A DNA stretch of 64,000 nucleotides, taken from NCBI GenBank assembly GCA_029964075.1, contig CM057148.1, positions 25,723,916 to 25,787,915 on the forward strand. The letters are read 5' to 3'. Both the position numbers and the translations under genes were made by a program. Shown piece by piece: positions 48,301 through 60,726 of this stretch (positions are counted from its first letter, which is position 1; every line of letters starts with the position of its first letter). The notes below the pieces were generated by a model, which saw only the letters and a list, made by a program, of their open reading frames with translations, was not told the origin of the DNA and searched no databases. Source of the DNA: Patiria pectinifera. Its lineage: Eukaryota > Echinodermata > Asteroidea > Valvatida > Asterinidae.

Positions 48301-49867
48301 ATTGTGCCTGCATAAAAAAAAGCTGGTGCCATCCCTTTCAACAGTTAACAGTTAATAACATACATTCAGGGAACTCGACAAAAATGACCAACTCGTGAAT
48401 AATCCATATGATTGGGTACACCCGGCCTAGCGGTCTCGATCTCGCTCCATTGCCTACTTTATTTTTCTGTCAATAAAGGGCGCGACACATAAATAGCGGT
48501 CTCGATCTCCCGTGCACCAAACTCGTTTTGGGGGCAACAACTCAAGAAATACAAGATTTTAAAAATTGAAATTTTGACCGCTGAATTGTTGTTATTTGAA
48601 AAATCAGCAGATTTAATTTCATAAGAAACCGACCAACAGTGTAGCTCTCATGACCATAACGATACAGTGTTTTACGCAATAAGAATTAGAGTCGACGTGG
48701 ATTTTTCGCGTGTAAAACACTACATTGTTACGATCATATCATTTTTATTGGTCAATGGTTTCTCGTAATATTCAATACACTTATGTTACACATGGTGGAA
48801 AATTAGTGCTCGAAATTTCAATTGAATACGTCATCTTTTTCTTGAGTAGTTCATCAGAAACGAGTATGTTCATTTTGTTCAATAGTGCAGCGTCCGTGTT
48901 GTTGCTTTGTGGAGACCACTAGTTATGTGGCGCGCCCTCTATTGGACAAATCTTAAATATAAATCAGGCGCGTTTGTCTTGGTGCCGGTGCACGAAATTT
49001 GATTTAGCGCGCCTTTCTCGAAAGAAACTTTCAGTTGTTCTTTCATGGTTTCTCATCTATTTGAATCTCCTTTTGTAACCATCAAGACCGATTACTTGCC
49101 GAACTTAGTATAATACCGGTCAAAAATCCGTCCGCCGAGCTCGTGAATAAAAGTTATACCCTTAATTTTTTTTATTTTTTATTAGAGGCTTCTTAGAGCC
49201 ATGGAAGCTGATAATTGAAGCAATTTGGCAATACACCTCTTGTCCGGACTTAAGGCTTCCAATTCAGAGTATTTTGGACGCAATTGGGTCTGAAAGTGGC
49301 GCTATTTAGCCATGTTTTGGAGGGATCCGTTTTCAAGATGGCTGCTTGCACATAGTTGGGAAACAACACTCGTTTCAGGGGTCGTCTTCTTTGGGCGAGA
49401 ATTTTTCAAAAAGTCATCGGTCTACCCACCAAAAATTGTAAAAAAATAACTAAAAGATGACATGTTGATCATCATTTTTTTGTGCAGCCTGAGCACCTGT
49501 GAGAGTTTTGTGTATTTTCTAGGAACTTTGGACTATGGGCATTCATCGCTATAGTCTAGAGGCCTTATCACGAATTGGCCATCTTGAATTGAAAGTGAGG
49601 TAAAATCGTCACTTTTGGAACTTGCGAAGAGAAAACAAGTTAATTTAAAATAAATTGCAATCTGCTTCAATGAATAATTTTCAAAATTTGTAATTACACA
49701 TTCCTTAATGTTTAACGCCGTATTAAAAACAAAAATCATGACAGAATAAAAAAGGCTGCATTGTGCCTGCATAAAAAAATCTGGTGCCATCCCTTTCAAC
49801 AGTTAACAGTTAATAAAATACATTCAGGGAACTCGACAAAAATGACAGACTCGGGAATCATCTATTT
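45391..49867. repeat. Tandem array of about 1.46-kb units, three and a part
   Basis: Units begin near 45,391, 46,828, 48,288 and 49,752 (partial, ending near 49,867), each opening with 'GTGCC' and 'TGGTGCCATCC' then 'AACAGTTAACAGTTAATAA'. Landmarks repeated in each: 'CGGTCTCGATCTC' twice, 'AATAAAGGGCGCG', 'GGGGTCGTCTTCTTTGGGCG'. A hairpin-like pair GTGTTTTACGC and GCGTGTAAAACAC lies inside each unit. No frame is conserved across the copies, so I see no gene. Confidence 0.9.
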
Positions 49868-50715
49868 CAATCGAGATACATGAGAGCCATGTCGGCTGTC
49901 GCTGACAAGCCTTGCTATGCGACTTTCTGCATGAAGACGAAACTAGTGGCAACATGTACCTACATCTGGGACTCACTCCAAAAGTTTCAAGTCTGAAGCC
50001 TTGCCGATTTGTCAGCTTGTTAACCCATTCATCCGCCATCCAACAAGCTATAGTTTGTCAAAATCCATCGATGATAAGGTACCTTTAGACGGCGACACAT
50101 GAGAGCCATGTCGGCTGGGGCTGACAGCCCTTGCTATGGGACTTACTGCATGAAAACGAAACTAGTGGCATCATGTACCTACATCTGGAGCTCACTCAAA
50201 AAGTTTCAAGTCTGAAGCCTTGCCGATTTGTCAGCTTGTTGACCCATTCGTCCGCCATCCAACAAGCTATAGTTTGTCAAAATCCATCCATGATAAGGTA
50301 CCTTTAGACAGCGACACATGAGAGCCATGTCGGCTGGCGCTGACAGCGCTTGCTATGGGACTTACTGCACAAAAACGAAACTGGGGGCATCATGTACCTA
50401 CGTCTGGGGCTCACTCAAAAAGTTTTAAGTCTGAAGCCTTGCCGATTTGTCAGCTTGTTTACCCATTCATCCGCCATCCAACAAGCTATAGTTTGTCAAA
50501 ATCCATTCATCATAAGGTACCTTTAGACCGCCACACATAAGAGCCATGTCGGCTGGCGCTGACAGCCCTTGCTATGGGACTTACTGCACAAAAACGAAAC
50601 TGGGGGGCATCATGTACCTACGTCTGGGGCTCACTCCAAAAGTCTGAAGCCTTGCCGATTTGTCAGCTTGTTGACCCATTCATCCGCCATCCAACAAGCT
50701 ATAGTTTTTCAAAAT
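49868..50715. repeat. Tandem array, about 219-bp unit x 3.9
   Basis: GAGCCATGTCGGCTG recurs at 49,883, 50,103, 50,322 and 50,541. Each unit also has 'CTTGCCGATTTGTCAGC' and 'CATCCAACAAGCTATAG'. Unrelated in sequence to the 223-bp satellite despite similar length. Confidence 0.9.
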
Positions 50716-51841
50716 TGTTGCAATATATTTGTTACGCAGTGATTTTGAGCAGTGTTGTGGCCTCTAACGAAAAAAAAACTCTTATGAACTCTGAAAAAAA
50801 ACCCCAAAAGTAAATGATCCTTTAAAATATCTGTGGCGTGTGAGCATGAAAAATCCAATCACTTTCAATAACAATCCTTAATATTAGTGTCATTTTTTCC
50901 ATGATGCCTATATTATTGAGAATGAAGTTTATATTCCCCGAGTCTTATTAGGCCTATATATATTTGTTTTTGTTTTTTTTGTTTTTTTTGGGGTGGGGTA
51001 TCCAATCTTCGAAATGTTATTCTATGAAGGAGATCGCTTTGCGGATCAGATTTTCTGTAGTCAAAAAAAAAAAAAAATTGAATATAACGGGGTAGTATGT
51101 GAAGGTTATGAACTTAAAGGAGGTCAGGCAGGATTTTTTGTGCATCTCTGCATTTACAGATGACCGAGTGCAATTGATTTCAAAAGAAAGGGCTCCCAAA
51201 TAACTTTATTCTAGTGATAGTGAAATGAGCTGTCCAAACAAAAAGTATTGTAGGTGTTGATTATTGGGATTTACGACTAAATTCACCATTTCATCTTTCA
51301 TATCTTGTTTTAGGTATTCAAAGAAAAGGCCTACCCCATGCCAAAATGCACTAAAATTATATCTTGGACAATACCGACCTTGGCAAGGATTGGGCTATGC
51401 CCATGGTACACTTTGATATGATAGCAGTTTTACGTGGGATAAATACTTCTACAAGTTAAACAAACTTGGGAATTATGATAAAGTTATTCATGATGATGTT
51501 CCATTTTATGCACCAGTATCTCCGACATATCTCCCCTTTTAACGCACGGTACACAGCGGCAACATATATATATTTTTTTCTGGTCATCTTACCTCACTTA
51601 TGATTCAGCCAATTTGCATATATTGCTAACATTAGGAAATTATTGTAAACTGCTAATCCATTATTTTTGGGCATACCCTCTCTATGGTACACGCTGCTTA
51701 AGCTAATCATTTATTTGGTATTTTGTTTTAGGTCTCGTTGTTGAAATGAAAAGATGTCACTTTGATGCCAGGGGAATGAAAAGAAATAACACACCTTGCA
51801 AATCGCTCAAAAGATCGTTTGCTTTATGTATTTCAATGTAG
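50716..51841. other. Upstream part or first intron of the discoidin gene; no exon resolved
   Basis: The exon at 51,842 starts in phase 1, so a signal-peptide exon should lie upstream, perhaps beyond the satellites. I could not identify it here. Confidence 0.35.
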
Positions 51842-54800
51842 TGCTGGTGTCATGCCATCAGGTCTGCTTCATCGGATCGGAGTTCAACCCACAATCTGGT
51901 ATCCCACCCCGTTGGTTCCTGCCGTACAAAGATCCGTGCAAATGCACCGCTATACGTCTCGGTGGGATGCGCATCCCTGCTCCGTCAAACCTCCAGGGGG
52001 CGCCCTACTACCTGAACGAGCTTGTCCTGAGTGAAGACTCCGACGAAATACAAGCTTACTTCAACTGTAGCCGAGGTAGGAATGCCAGTAGTTCTACCAA
52101 GAAAAAAAACGTTCTCTCCAAATTCGTGAAAGAGACACATATACATGTACAATTGGTCAGTTTCGTTTGGTTATTAGGCGGTGTCGTTTGATATAATCAT
52201 TAGTATAGGACTAGATTTTGTCTAATTCAGGCAAAATATCAGTCGTGAAAACGCTATTTTTCTGGAGTTTGATAATTTGAAATTCTAGGTTGCAGGCTTT
52301 ACACCATTTAACAATCGAAAATGCTGTTCATGAACTCTCCGCTGTGAGATCGTGGTCTTAAATCAACTCCGGTTTTCTGACATTTTTTTTTTACTCCGAA
52401 ACCTTTCGGTCAAAAAAATTCAAATTCGACACTTTCCTTATTTAAACATAGCCAAACAACTTTGAGTGGCCTTTAATTGTTTGTAAGTGTACATAACGTA
52501 GGCCTATATGCGATGCTCCCCGTTTTCACAGCTACTTTTACTTCTTTTCGCTGTTATATCGAAACGAACATCATGATCGAAAATGCGGGGGAAAAGGAAG
52601 ATGACCCCACGGGCAGTCTTGATGCAAGACTGGATATGGATTGTGTTCTCTTAATATGCACCCGCTCACGATCCATGGCAAAAACGATCAAGCCATTGCG
52701 GCTGTTGACAGCACTATCAATGCGATAAAGTCTTTGGAACTTTGACACTGATATCCGCCAAGACATTTCAAGCATACCTTGTGGTTTAATCCAGCTAATG
52801 CAATCGTATAAGGTATGTTGGTGGTAATTTCGCGGGTCCCAGTGCCACAATTTCAAAACCTTGATTGTATTATTCTTGCTCAGAGCACCCTCTATTGGCC
52901 GCTTGACTGCACTCACCGGTCAGGGACCGGCTGCATAATGGACCAAAATGCAAATCCTACTTCATAGACTTCCTTACGGTCCGCCCCTGACCCAAAAAAA
53001 GGAGGGTTCACATAGTTTCATGGGTGTCGCCCACCTCACCCAGAAATCCTTGTACTTTACCATCAAATTCACGATTTATCATTTTTCGAGGGTGGGAAGG
53101 GACATTTGCCCCCAACCAAATTAACAGCAATATGACTCTTTTTCTATTTGTTTTCCCCCTTTTTTGGGGTGGCTTTTCCGAGGGGGATGCATAGCTTTGC
53201 CGTCTTCCCAGGGAATCACGCCCTGGCTTTGTTATTAGATTAAAAGTCAGTCTAGGAATATTGCTTTTATATGCGCCGATCAATTTTGGTGAGACTACGT
53301 ACAAACTCGTTTTCTTGCTTGGCAGAGACAGCAGTGTGTTGGAGTCCACAGCCTCTTGGTATGGAGGACGGGACGATCCCTGATGAGAGTATTAGGGCTT
53401 CCAGTTTCTTTGATAATCCATGTTGTACACCCCAGAGGGGACGGCTGAACAGTGGCAGTGTATGGGCACCATCGAGGTAGGTATTAAAATAAACCATTGT
53501 TAACCACCACAAACGACACCCAACACTCACATCTCCCTATAAGATGCTCCAAGGGCGAAACAGATTGTGTTTAATTCGATTTCATTTTTTTCCCTAGCCG
53601 ACATTGTACTTTGTATTTAAATGACATCGTATTTAATGAAATAAAGTATTTTTTTGTTTATTTAATGTGTCTGCAACTCCCTCAATAGCCTTTTTTTATG
53701 TTAAGGTTACTGTAGCCACAAACAAATCTGCCTTGCAAGTCTGGTTTCCGATCCCTAACTATCGATTCTGATAGGTAGGCGAGGACCAGTCTAGCCTGAG
53801 AGAATTGAATTAGTTTTGGGTCGCAATTAATTTGAAATTTATTAAGTAATTGTTCCTTACATTTTATTACGAGGGCCGGTTTATTTGGGTTGAAACCTTT
53901 ATTCAAAACTGAACATCTTTTGTATTGCTAGAAAATTAGCAAATAATAGGAAACCATTTTCCAAGATGAAACTTGAAACTAGCACGGTCAGTACATTTTT
54001 TTAGGGAAAGAAAGTCTAAAGCATCCTGTATAATCGTGGCTCCTGGTCGGCTGACCAGTGTTGAAGAAAACTGACTTTTTTTTTCTCAAAAACTGCTTCT
54101 TATTGTTCATATTTGGTTATTCCGCATTTTCTTTGCAATTGATTACACACCTGTGAAGGGGTACAAGCCTGCTAGACTGATTCTCTGACCTTGCACTTCC
54201 CCACATTCTATAAATTGCCCGTTTCATCTGAAGTAGGGTCAGGGAACCAGACTACAAGAACATGATAGGTTTTCTTGGTTTTGTCAGCATCTACAAGCCC
54301 AAAACGTGAATCAAGTCATTTTAACAATATTTGCTATAACATACTAATCCTCTAAATCCATTTATTTCTGAAAATTGCAGCAAAAGCAAATGTTGTACAT
54401 TCCCTTTAAGGAACAACGGAAACTATTAAAACTCCAGTAAAAAGCTTCAGTAATTTATCTATATTCGGTATTGCCAACCTTTCTTCTGATAAAGGCGGGT
54501 TTGATTGCACAATTTCACTGTGCCTCGTCCTCTTCACTCTGTGTACAGTGGTGATACCAATCCCTGGATCGAGGCGGACCTGACTAAAAGTACATTGGTG
54601 ACTGGAGTCATCACAAAAAGCCAGTTTCACGTGGGTTTCAGTGGATACGTAATGAAGTACAACGCGGCCTATAAGAAGCAGCTCGCATCAACTGTTTATG
54701 AATATGTGTTGGATGGAAACGGAAACGTCAAGGTAACGATTATAATTTTCGTTCCGTTGTTTGGGGGGAGCCCTTTGCCGCTCGTCTCCGGGATATTTTG

Positions 54801-55280
54801 TATTTGGAAACCAAAACAGCCGCTATAACTAGTGTAAAAGAAATTGAGTATTGCTCGCTTTGACGAGTTCCATATTTACAGGTGGTATCCAGCCCCTTTC
54901 TTTTTGTTTTATATTGCGGCAACCGGTTGGAGGAGTCGAATTCCTGGCTACCTCTCATTGCAAAGTGACCCCCAGGTTGGCAAAACCTGGATAATTTTAG
55001 TTTACGCTACTGGTACAATCATGTGCAATTAATCAATCGTGTACAAGCTAATCTGGAAGAAGTGTACTTTCGTTCAGTAAATTCTCACTTATAGAGATCA
55101 ACAACACGTTTATATATTTTATTTTTATTGCAGGTATTCATCGGTATCACTGATGTCCACAACCAAGTCGCTAACCTGTTTGTTAAGAGTTTGGTGGCCA
55201 CGGCAGTGCGCATTGAGCCTAATGAATGGCATAGCGAGATTCGTCTGCAATTTGAGTTGCTTGGATGTCACCGTAATTAA
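51842..55280 (+). CDS. Secreted discoidin (F5/8 type C) domain protein, four last exons
   Basis: Exons 51,842-52,075, 53,326-53,476, 54,549-54,732 and 55,134-55,280 (stop TAA). Introns are GT-AG and join in phases 1, 2 and 0 without a break. Exons two to four form one whole F5/8C domain of about 160 residues: opening CWSPQPLGMEDGTIPDESI, then DTNPWIEADLTKSTLVTGVI, YVLDGNGNVK, VFIGITD, VRIEPNEWHSEIRLQFELLG and a closing Cys. The paired Cys at the domain ends are present. Such domains bind glycans or phospholipids on cell surfaces. The first exon, phase 1 at both ends, encodes 78 residues (PCKCTAIRLGGMRIPAPSN, YYLNELVLSED) that I cannot assign; its acceptor is weak. A signal-peptide exon is expected upstream but not seen. 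Ending right after the domain makes it a short secreted lectin-like protein. Confidence 0.82.
54001..54409 (+). mobile_element. MITE family A, copy 2 (left end missing), in a discoidin intron
   Basis: Right end TACATTCCCTTTAAG with TTAA at 54,406-54,409. The interior follows the copy at 23,388 almost word for word from 'AGTCTAAAGCATCCTGTA' on. It ends only about 140 bp before exon three of the discoidin gene. Confidence 0.7.
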
Positions 55281-56199
55281 ATTAAGTGGTATTCTGAACA
55301 TTATTGCCCAATATTTCATTTTAATATAGATTCAATTCATTACCAAACTATCAGAAATAACCACAATAGGCCATTTGCGTTAATGGCGCGTATTCACATT
55401 TTGCAATAGTACCCGGAAGTTTAACAAGAACATCCTTGCTTAAAGGGAGGAAATAAGGTAGGCTTTAACAAAATGCCCTTTAAATTTAGTCCGCCAGGAA
55501 TGGTATTATTCTGAAAACAGAAGAAGAAGAAAATAATCTTTGAAGGGGGTTAAAAATCAAAATTGACGAATTATGTGTGACTAAATAGACTTAAAAACAA
55601 AAATTAAAACAGTTAAGGATGACTTGTTCGTGTTGTTTAGATAACCTTTTCAAAACATTGATTGTATATATGAAATATTCGTTCAAATACCGCAAACTAT
55701 TTATATTTTTTAACAGCTTTCATTATCTCAATGCAAAAGTCTTACAATTCTTAATCGATGCCAACAAGCAATTTGTATTTTTACATTACACATGAACTTT
55801 AGGATATGAAATGGGTTTTGGTTTTGTGTGCACCACGGTAGAATAAAGAAAGAAAAGAAAACAAATTGTAACATATGGAGCTTTGCTCTGTGAAAACGTT
55901 CATCGTTTACATAGAGGTCAATATACGTTTTGAATATTATGAGTATTTGTCTCAATCGTTTTACTAGGTAATGTTTACTCAAGTTTATTTAAAATTAAAA
56001 TAGCAATACTACTCAGAATATATTCTTGTTCTGAATATTTAATATTATTTTTTGGCTTTATAGAATCGGAATTCGTGAAGACGCGGAATACCATGCCATG
56101 TATTGATAAGGCATAAAGGTTCAATGGATCGATTGGTTGATTGATTGCCATTTTATTTTATCAGGGTAACCCCATCAGTTATCTAAGAACCGTTCTCTA
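55281..56199. other. Downstream of the discoidin gene, nothing recognised
   Basis: Presumed 3' UTR and intergenic sequence. No further exon or repeat that I can support. Confidence 0.4.
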
Positions 56200-58210
56200 T
56201 GGGGCCCCTAAATGGGCCCCCACCTGTCCCTTCCCCTCCCCATCAACCACCGACTTTCCCACTTTGAGATTGCAACGGCAAATCTTGATTGTGCAACAGT
56301 TTTCTTGGCCTCCGATATTTGTTTGTGGATCCGCCGGTTTAGATAGTACTACACACAGAGACACTGCGGCGAGTGTTACGCGCATTGCTTGGTGTTCAAT
56401 CGTTCTTTGTATCGGCAACATGAAAAATTGATTTATGAATGGAAATTAAATTCATTTGTTCCATGCTTTTGAAATTAATTTGACAATTATGTCGAAGCGA
56501 CGAGGCAGATGGCAAGCAGTTAATTGTTGTATTCTTTTGTGTACATCCCCGGTGGTAGTGAATTATATATCGTAATGGTAGCATATTACGCTGGGCTTAT
56601 ACGTCAGGGTAAAAAAACACTTTTGGATTCGCCTCATATAGTCTTATATTGCCATTTTATTGCAGAAGTGCTGAGGGTTTAATTTAATCCGAAAGAAAGT
56701 CTCACAGAAATTCGAATGTCTAAACTCGTTGGTTGTAATTCTTTTTTAGTTGGTGCTACTGACTAAATATCAACAAGAGATGTAATTGGTACGCAACACC
56801 AACCAATTCAAACTATGCAACAAACTGATCGCTAGACTCAAAACCTCGAAACGCTGCTGCACATAGGATCACCGCCTCCCCTCCTCCTCACCAATGTTGC
56901 TGGGCACAAATAACGACGCCGATCATGCCGTTCTCTAGTCTATATAATAAATAAGTGCTTGAATGAACAATGGAAAGCAGAAAGAAAGAATTATGACTGA
57001 ATGTTTCCCATAACATGTCCGGTGTAACGTGGATATCCGACTCCATGAAATATGGACTGGTTGATAGTATTGCACATGTTTATGGTAATTAGGAGAGTGA
57101 CTGGTCACGTGCGAGGGATTCACCTATTACTATAGAAAAAACTGAAGAGTCCAATTTTCACAGGAGTCGGATTTTCATATGACACCGGCACTGGACCATT
57201 GGGTACTATTGTCATAAGCACCGCCCACCCATGATTTTTATACAGTTCTCTCATTGGTTGCGACCAAGGTAAGAACATGGTCAACTTACCAAAAGCCGTG
57301 ATATAATTGGTAAATGGGTTATATATTATGATCGACATGGAAGACAAGTTTGTTATGTAAAACTCCATGCGCTGTATTTCAGAGGTGCGGCGAGGGTTAC
57401 GCGTACTCTGCCGGATGAACAAGTAGTAAAAACAAAACGGAGAGAAGCTCTTAAATCATTCATTTCTCTCGGCACTGCGCTTCAGTGAATAACACAATAA
57501 TGGAGTGATTATTGTAGCAAAATTCATTCCCCCCCCCCCCAAACAAAAAACCACATTAACGGACTCGAGGCAGAAAACAGGCTGTTAATAGCTCAGTTCC
57601 TTTGTACGAATTCCAGCAAATACCGTAATTAATGATTCCTACGAGATAAAACGACGTATAGATATCATCATAAACATGGTTCACCAACGACCAAATTTTG
57701 TGGGGGTGTTTTCTTCGTTCTCCAGTTATGAACCAAATACTCCTACATGTGGGCGTCGCCAGAGGGAAAAAAGAGGGGAAAAACAAAATAAAGAAAAAGT
57801 AATAGAATCAAATGAAACCGTTGAAAAGAGGCTTAAAAACGCGGCTACATGAATATCCTTATAAAACAATTGAACAAGAACCCAAGCGACAATTGCCGAT
57901 TATCCCCATAGACACCTCAACCCCCATCCCCATCCCCATCCCTCCCCTCCTTGGTATTTTTACACCTGGAGGTTTATCGTGGTACCGGTACTTGAATGTG
58001 CTGTCCCCCTCATTTCTAGAAAATATTCTGAAGACTCCTATGCTTGCAAGCACGGTAGGCGATGGGGAGCAGGGAGCATGCCCTCCCCACATCAACGCAA
58101 TATTTGTGGCGGAGGATTCCAATAGTGATGCCCCCACTGCCGACATTGCGTGTTTATACGACGGTGAAGGGCAAAGTCTAGTATTGAATTTAAATCACCC
58201 TGACGCAAAT
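56200..58210. repeat. Unit 1 of a thrice-repeated 2-2.5-kb non-coding sequence
   Basis: Shares long stretches with 58,740-60,725 and 60,727-62,690. Landmarks: 'GATAGTACTACACACAGAG' (about 56,342), 'CGACGAGGCAGATGGCAAGC' (56,498), 'GGCACTGCGCTTCAGTGAA' (57,470), 'CCCCATCCCCATCCC' (57,914). No open frame is conserved between the copies. Confidence 0.8.
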
Positions 58211-58224
58211 TTAATCTGATGAAT

Positions 58225-58525
58225 AGTTGCTAGAGTAGATTCGGATCAGTCAACCGATCCCGCAAGCTCTGTGGTCGAGATGCAACGGTATCTGCACTAG
58301 AAAGCAAGATGACATGGATTCGAGTCCCACCGAATGATTTTTCTCAATTTCACTCGAAGGGCGAAACCTAATGTTGAATTTACATCACCTTGACGCCAAT
58401 TCCATCGTATGTATAGTTTCATTGCGGTACCCGTGGCTACATCCGATTCGAAACAGCCAACCGATCTCACAAGCTTGGTGGTCGAGTACTAAGATGTCTG
58501 TAATAGAAGGCAGGAGTGACTTTTC
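58225..58525 (+). repeat. Two tRNA-like SINE fragments between repeat units
   Basis: GATTCGAGTCCC (58,317-58,328) is a B-box match preceded by 'GTGGTCGAGATGC'. A second copy of the block 'CAACCGATC..CAAGCT..GTGGTCGAG' starts near 58,458. The same block occurs near 32,715. Confidence 0.45.
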
Positions 58526-58739
58526 TCCCTTCACTCGGGGGTAACACACTGAGTGTGCAGTGTTCATACGTCGGTGAGGGGACAGTTAGCTAAAATAGTG
58601 CAAATCAAATTGTGATAGGCGATTATAATTCATTGCGAGAACGCAGGTTTAACACTTAAGCCTCTGACTTCAAAGTGCAGATCGTGAAATACAGAAAGAC
58701 TGGGAAAAAGAGAAAGCGCCTGAAAGTTATATGAGGCCT

Positions 58740-60725
58740 AGCCTCCCCCTTCCATTCCTCTCCCCTACCCCTTCCTTAGCAACCAACGATGTTCCCATTT
58801 TGAAATTACAACGGCAAATCTTGATTGTGCAACAGTTTTCTTGGCCTCTGACCTTTTTCTGTGGATCCGCCGGTTTAGATAGTACTACACACAGAGACAC
58901 AGCGGCGAGTGTTACGCGCAATGCTTAGTGTTCAATCGTTCTTTGTATCAGCATATATTTATAAAATATTGATTCATGGATGGAATTAAATTCATTTGTT
59001 CCATGCTTTCGAAATTAATTTTACAATTATGTCGAAGCGACGAGGCAGATGGCAAGCAGTTAATTGTTGTATTCTTTTGTGTACATCCCCGGTGGTAATG
59101 AATTATGTATCGTAATGGTAACATATTACGCTGGGCTTATAAGTCAGGGGAAAAACACTTTTGGATTCGCCTCATATAGTCTTATATTGCAATTTTAATT
59201 CAGAAGTGCTAAGGATTTAATTTAATCCAACAGAAAGTCTCACTGAAATTTGAATGTCTTAACTCGTTGGTAGTAGTTCTTTTTTGTTGTGTGCTACTGA
59301 CTGAGTATCACAGAGGGATGTAGTTGGTACGCAACACCAACCAATTCAAACTAGGCAACGACTGATCGCTAGACTCAAACCTCGAAACGCTGCTGCACAT
59401 AGGATCACCGCCTCCCCTCCTCCTCACCAATGTTGCTGGGCACAAACAACGACGCCGATCATGCCGTTCTCTAGTCTACATTAAATAAGTGCTTGAATAA
59501 ACGATGAATTACAGAAAAAAAGACTGAATGTTACCCATAACATGACCGTTGTAACGTGGATATCAGACTCCATGATATATGGACTCGTTGGTAGTAATGC
59601 GCATGCGCAAGTATGATATTTAGGAGTGTGACTGGTCACGTGCAAGGGATTGACCAATAATAGGGAAAAGAAGTCCGATTTTCACAGGAGTCGGATTTTC
59701 ATATGACACCCGGCACTGGACAATTGCTTTATTTCGTCATTAACACCACCCACCCATTATTTTTATGCAGTTCTCATAGTGGTTGCAACTAAGTTTAAAA
59801 CTATATCTAGTAACTAGTGGTCACCTGTTTAAAAGCCGTGAGCTAATTGGTAAGTGTGTTATAATGATCGATATTGAAGACAAGTTTATTCACTTGAACA
59901 TGTATTTTGTTATGTAAAACTCCATGTACTGTACTTCAGAGATACGGCGAGGGTTAGGCCTGTGCGTACTGAACAAAATTGCCGGATGAACAAAATTAAT
60001 AGTAAAAAAAACCGGAGAAAAGCTCTTCAATCATTTATTTCTCTAGGCACTGCGCTTCAGTGAAAAAACACAATATTGGAGGATAAATGTAGCAAAATTC
60101 ATTTCTTTACATTAAAAAGAAACCAACAACAGACACGAGGAAGAAAACAGCTCGGTTCATTTGTGTGAACAAATACCGTATAATTAATACCTAAGAGATG
60201 AAACGACGTATATATTGTCATACATGGTTCACCAACGACCAACTTTTGTGTGGGTATTGTTCTTCTTTCCCCTGTAATGAACCAAATGCTCCTATGTGTG
60301 GGCGTCGCCATCAGAGGGTGAGATCAAGGGGGATAAAAACATACAGAATAGTGTAATAGTATCAAACGAATATTGGTCGCAAACAATATCATCTTCTCAA
60401 TTATATTGTAGCAACTCCAACTGTTGACAAGAGGCTTAAAACGTGGCTACATGAAAATCTTCATAACAAAATTTGTACAAAGACCCCGTGCGACAAATGC
60501 CAATTACCCCCATAGACACCTCAACCCCCATCCCCATCCCAACCATTCCCCTTTTGGTATTTCTACTGCTTAAGGGGTTTATCGTGGTACCGGAACTTGA
60601 ATGTGCTCCTCCTTTTTGGAAGATATTGTGGAGACTCCAATGCTTGTAAAGCAAGGTAGGCGATGGGGAACAGGCAGCATGCCCTCCCCACATCAACGCA
60701 TTATTTGTGGCGGGGAGTTCCAATA
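58740..60725. repeat. Unit 2 of the thrice-repeated non-coding sequence
   Basis: Same landmarks in the same order as unit 1 at about 58,880, 59,037, 60,045 and 60,528, offset about 2,540-2,600 bp. Ends near 'GGCGGGGAGTTCCAATAG', matching 58,110 in unit 1. Confidence 0.8.
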
Positions 60726-60726
60726 G

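Noticed and set aside
43090-50715. CRISPR-like regular repeats
   Set aside because: Periods are 220 bp and 1.46 kb with whole-unit similarity, no short repeats with unique spacers, and the genome is eukaryotic.
57812-58219. A 135-codon plus-strand open frame in repeat unit 1
   Set aside because: Not conserved as an open frame in units 2 and 3 of the same repeat; Pro-rich part is a CCCCAT run.
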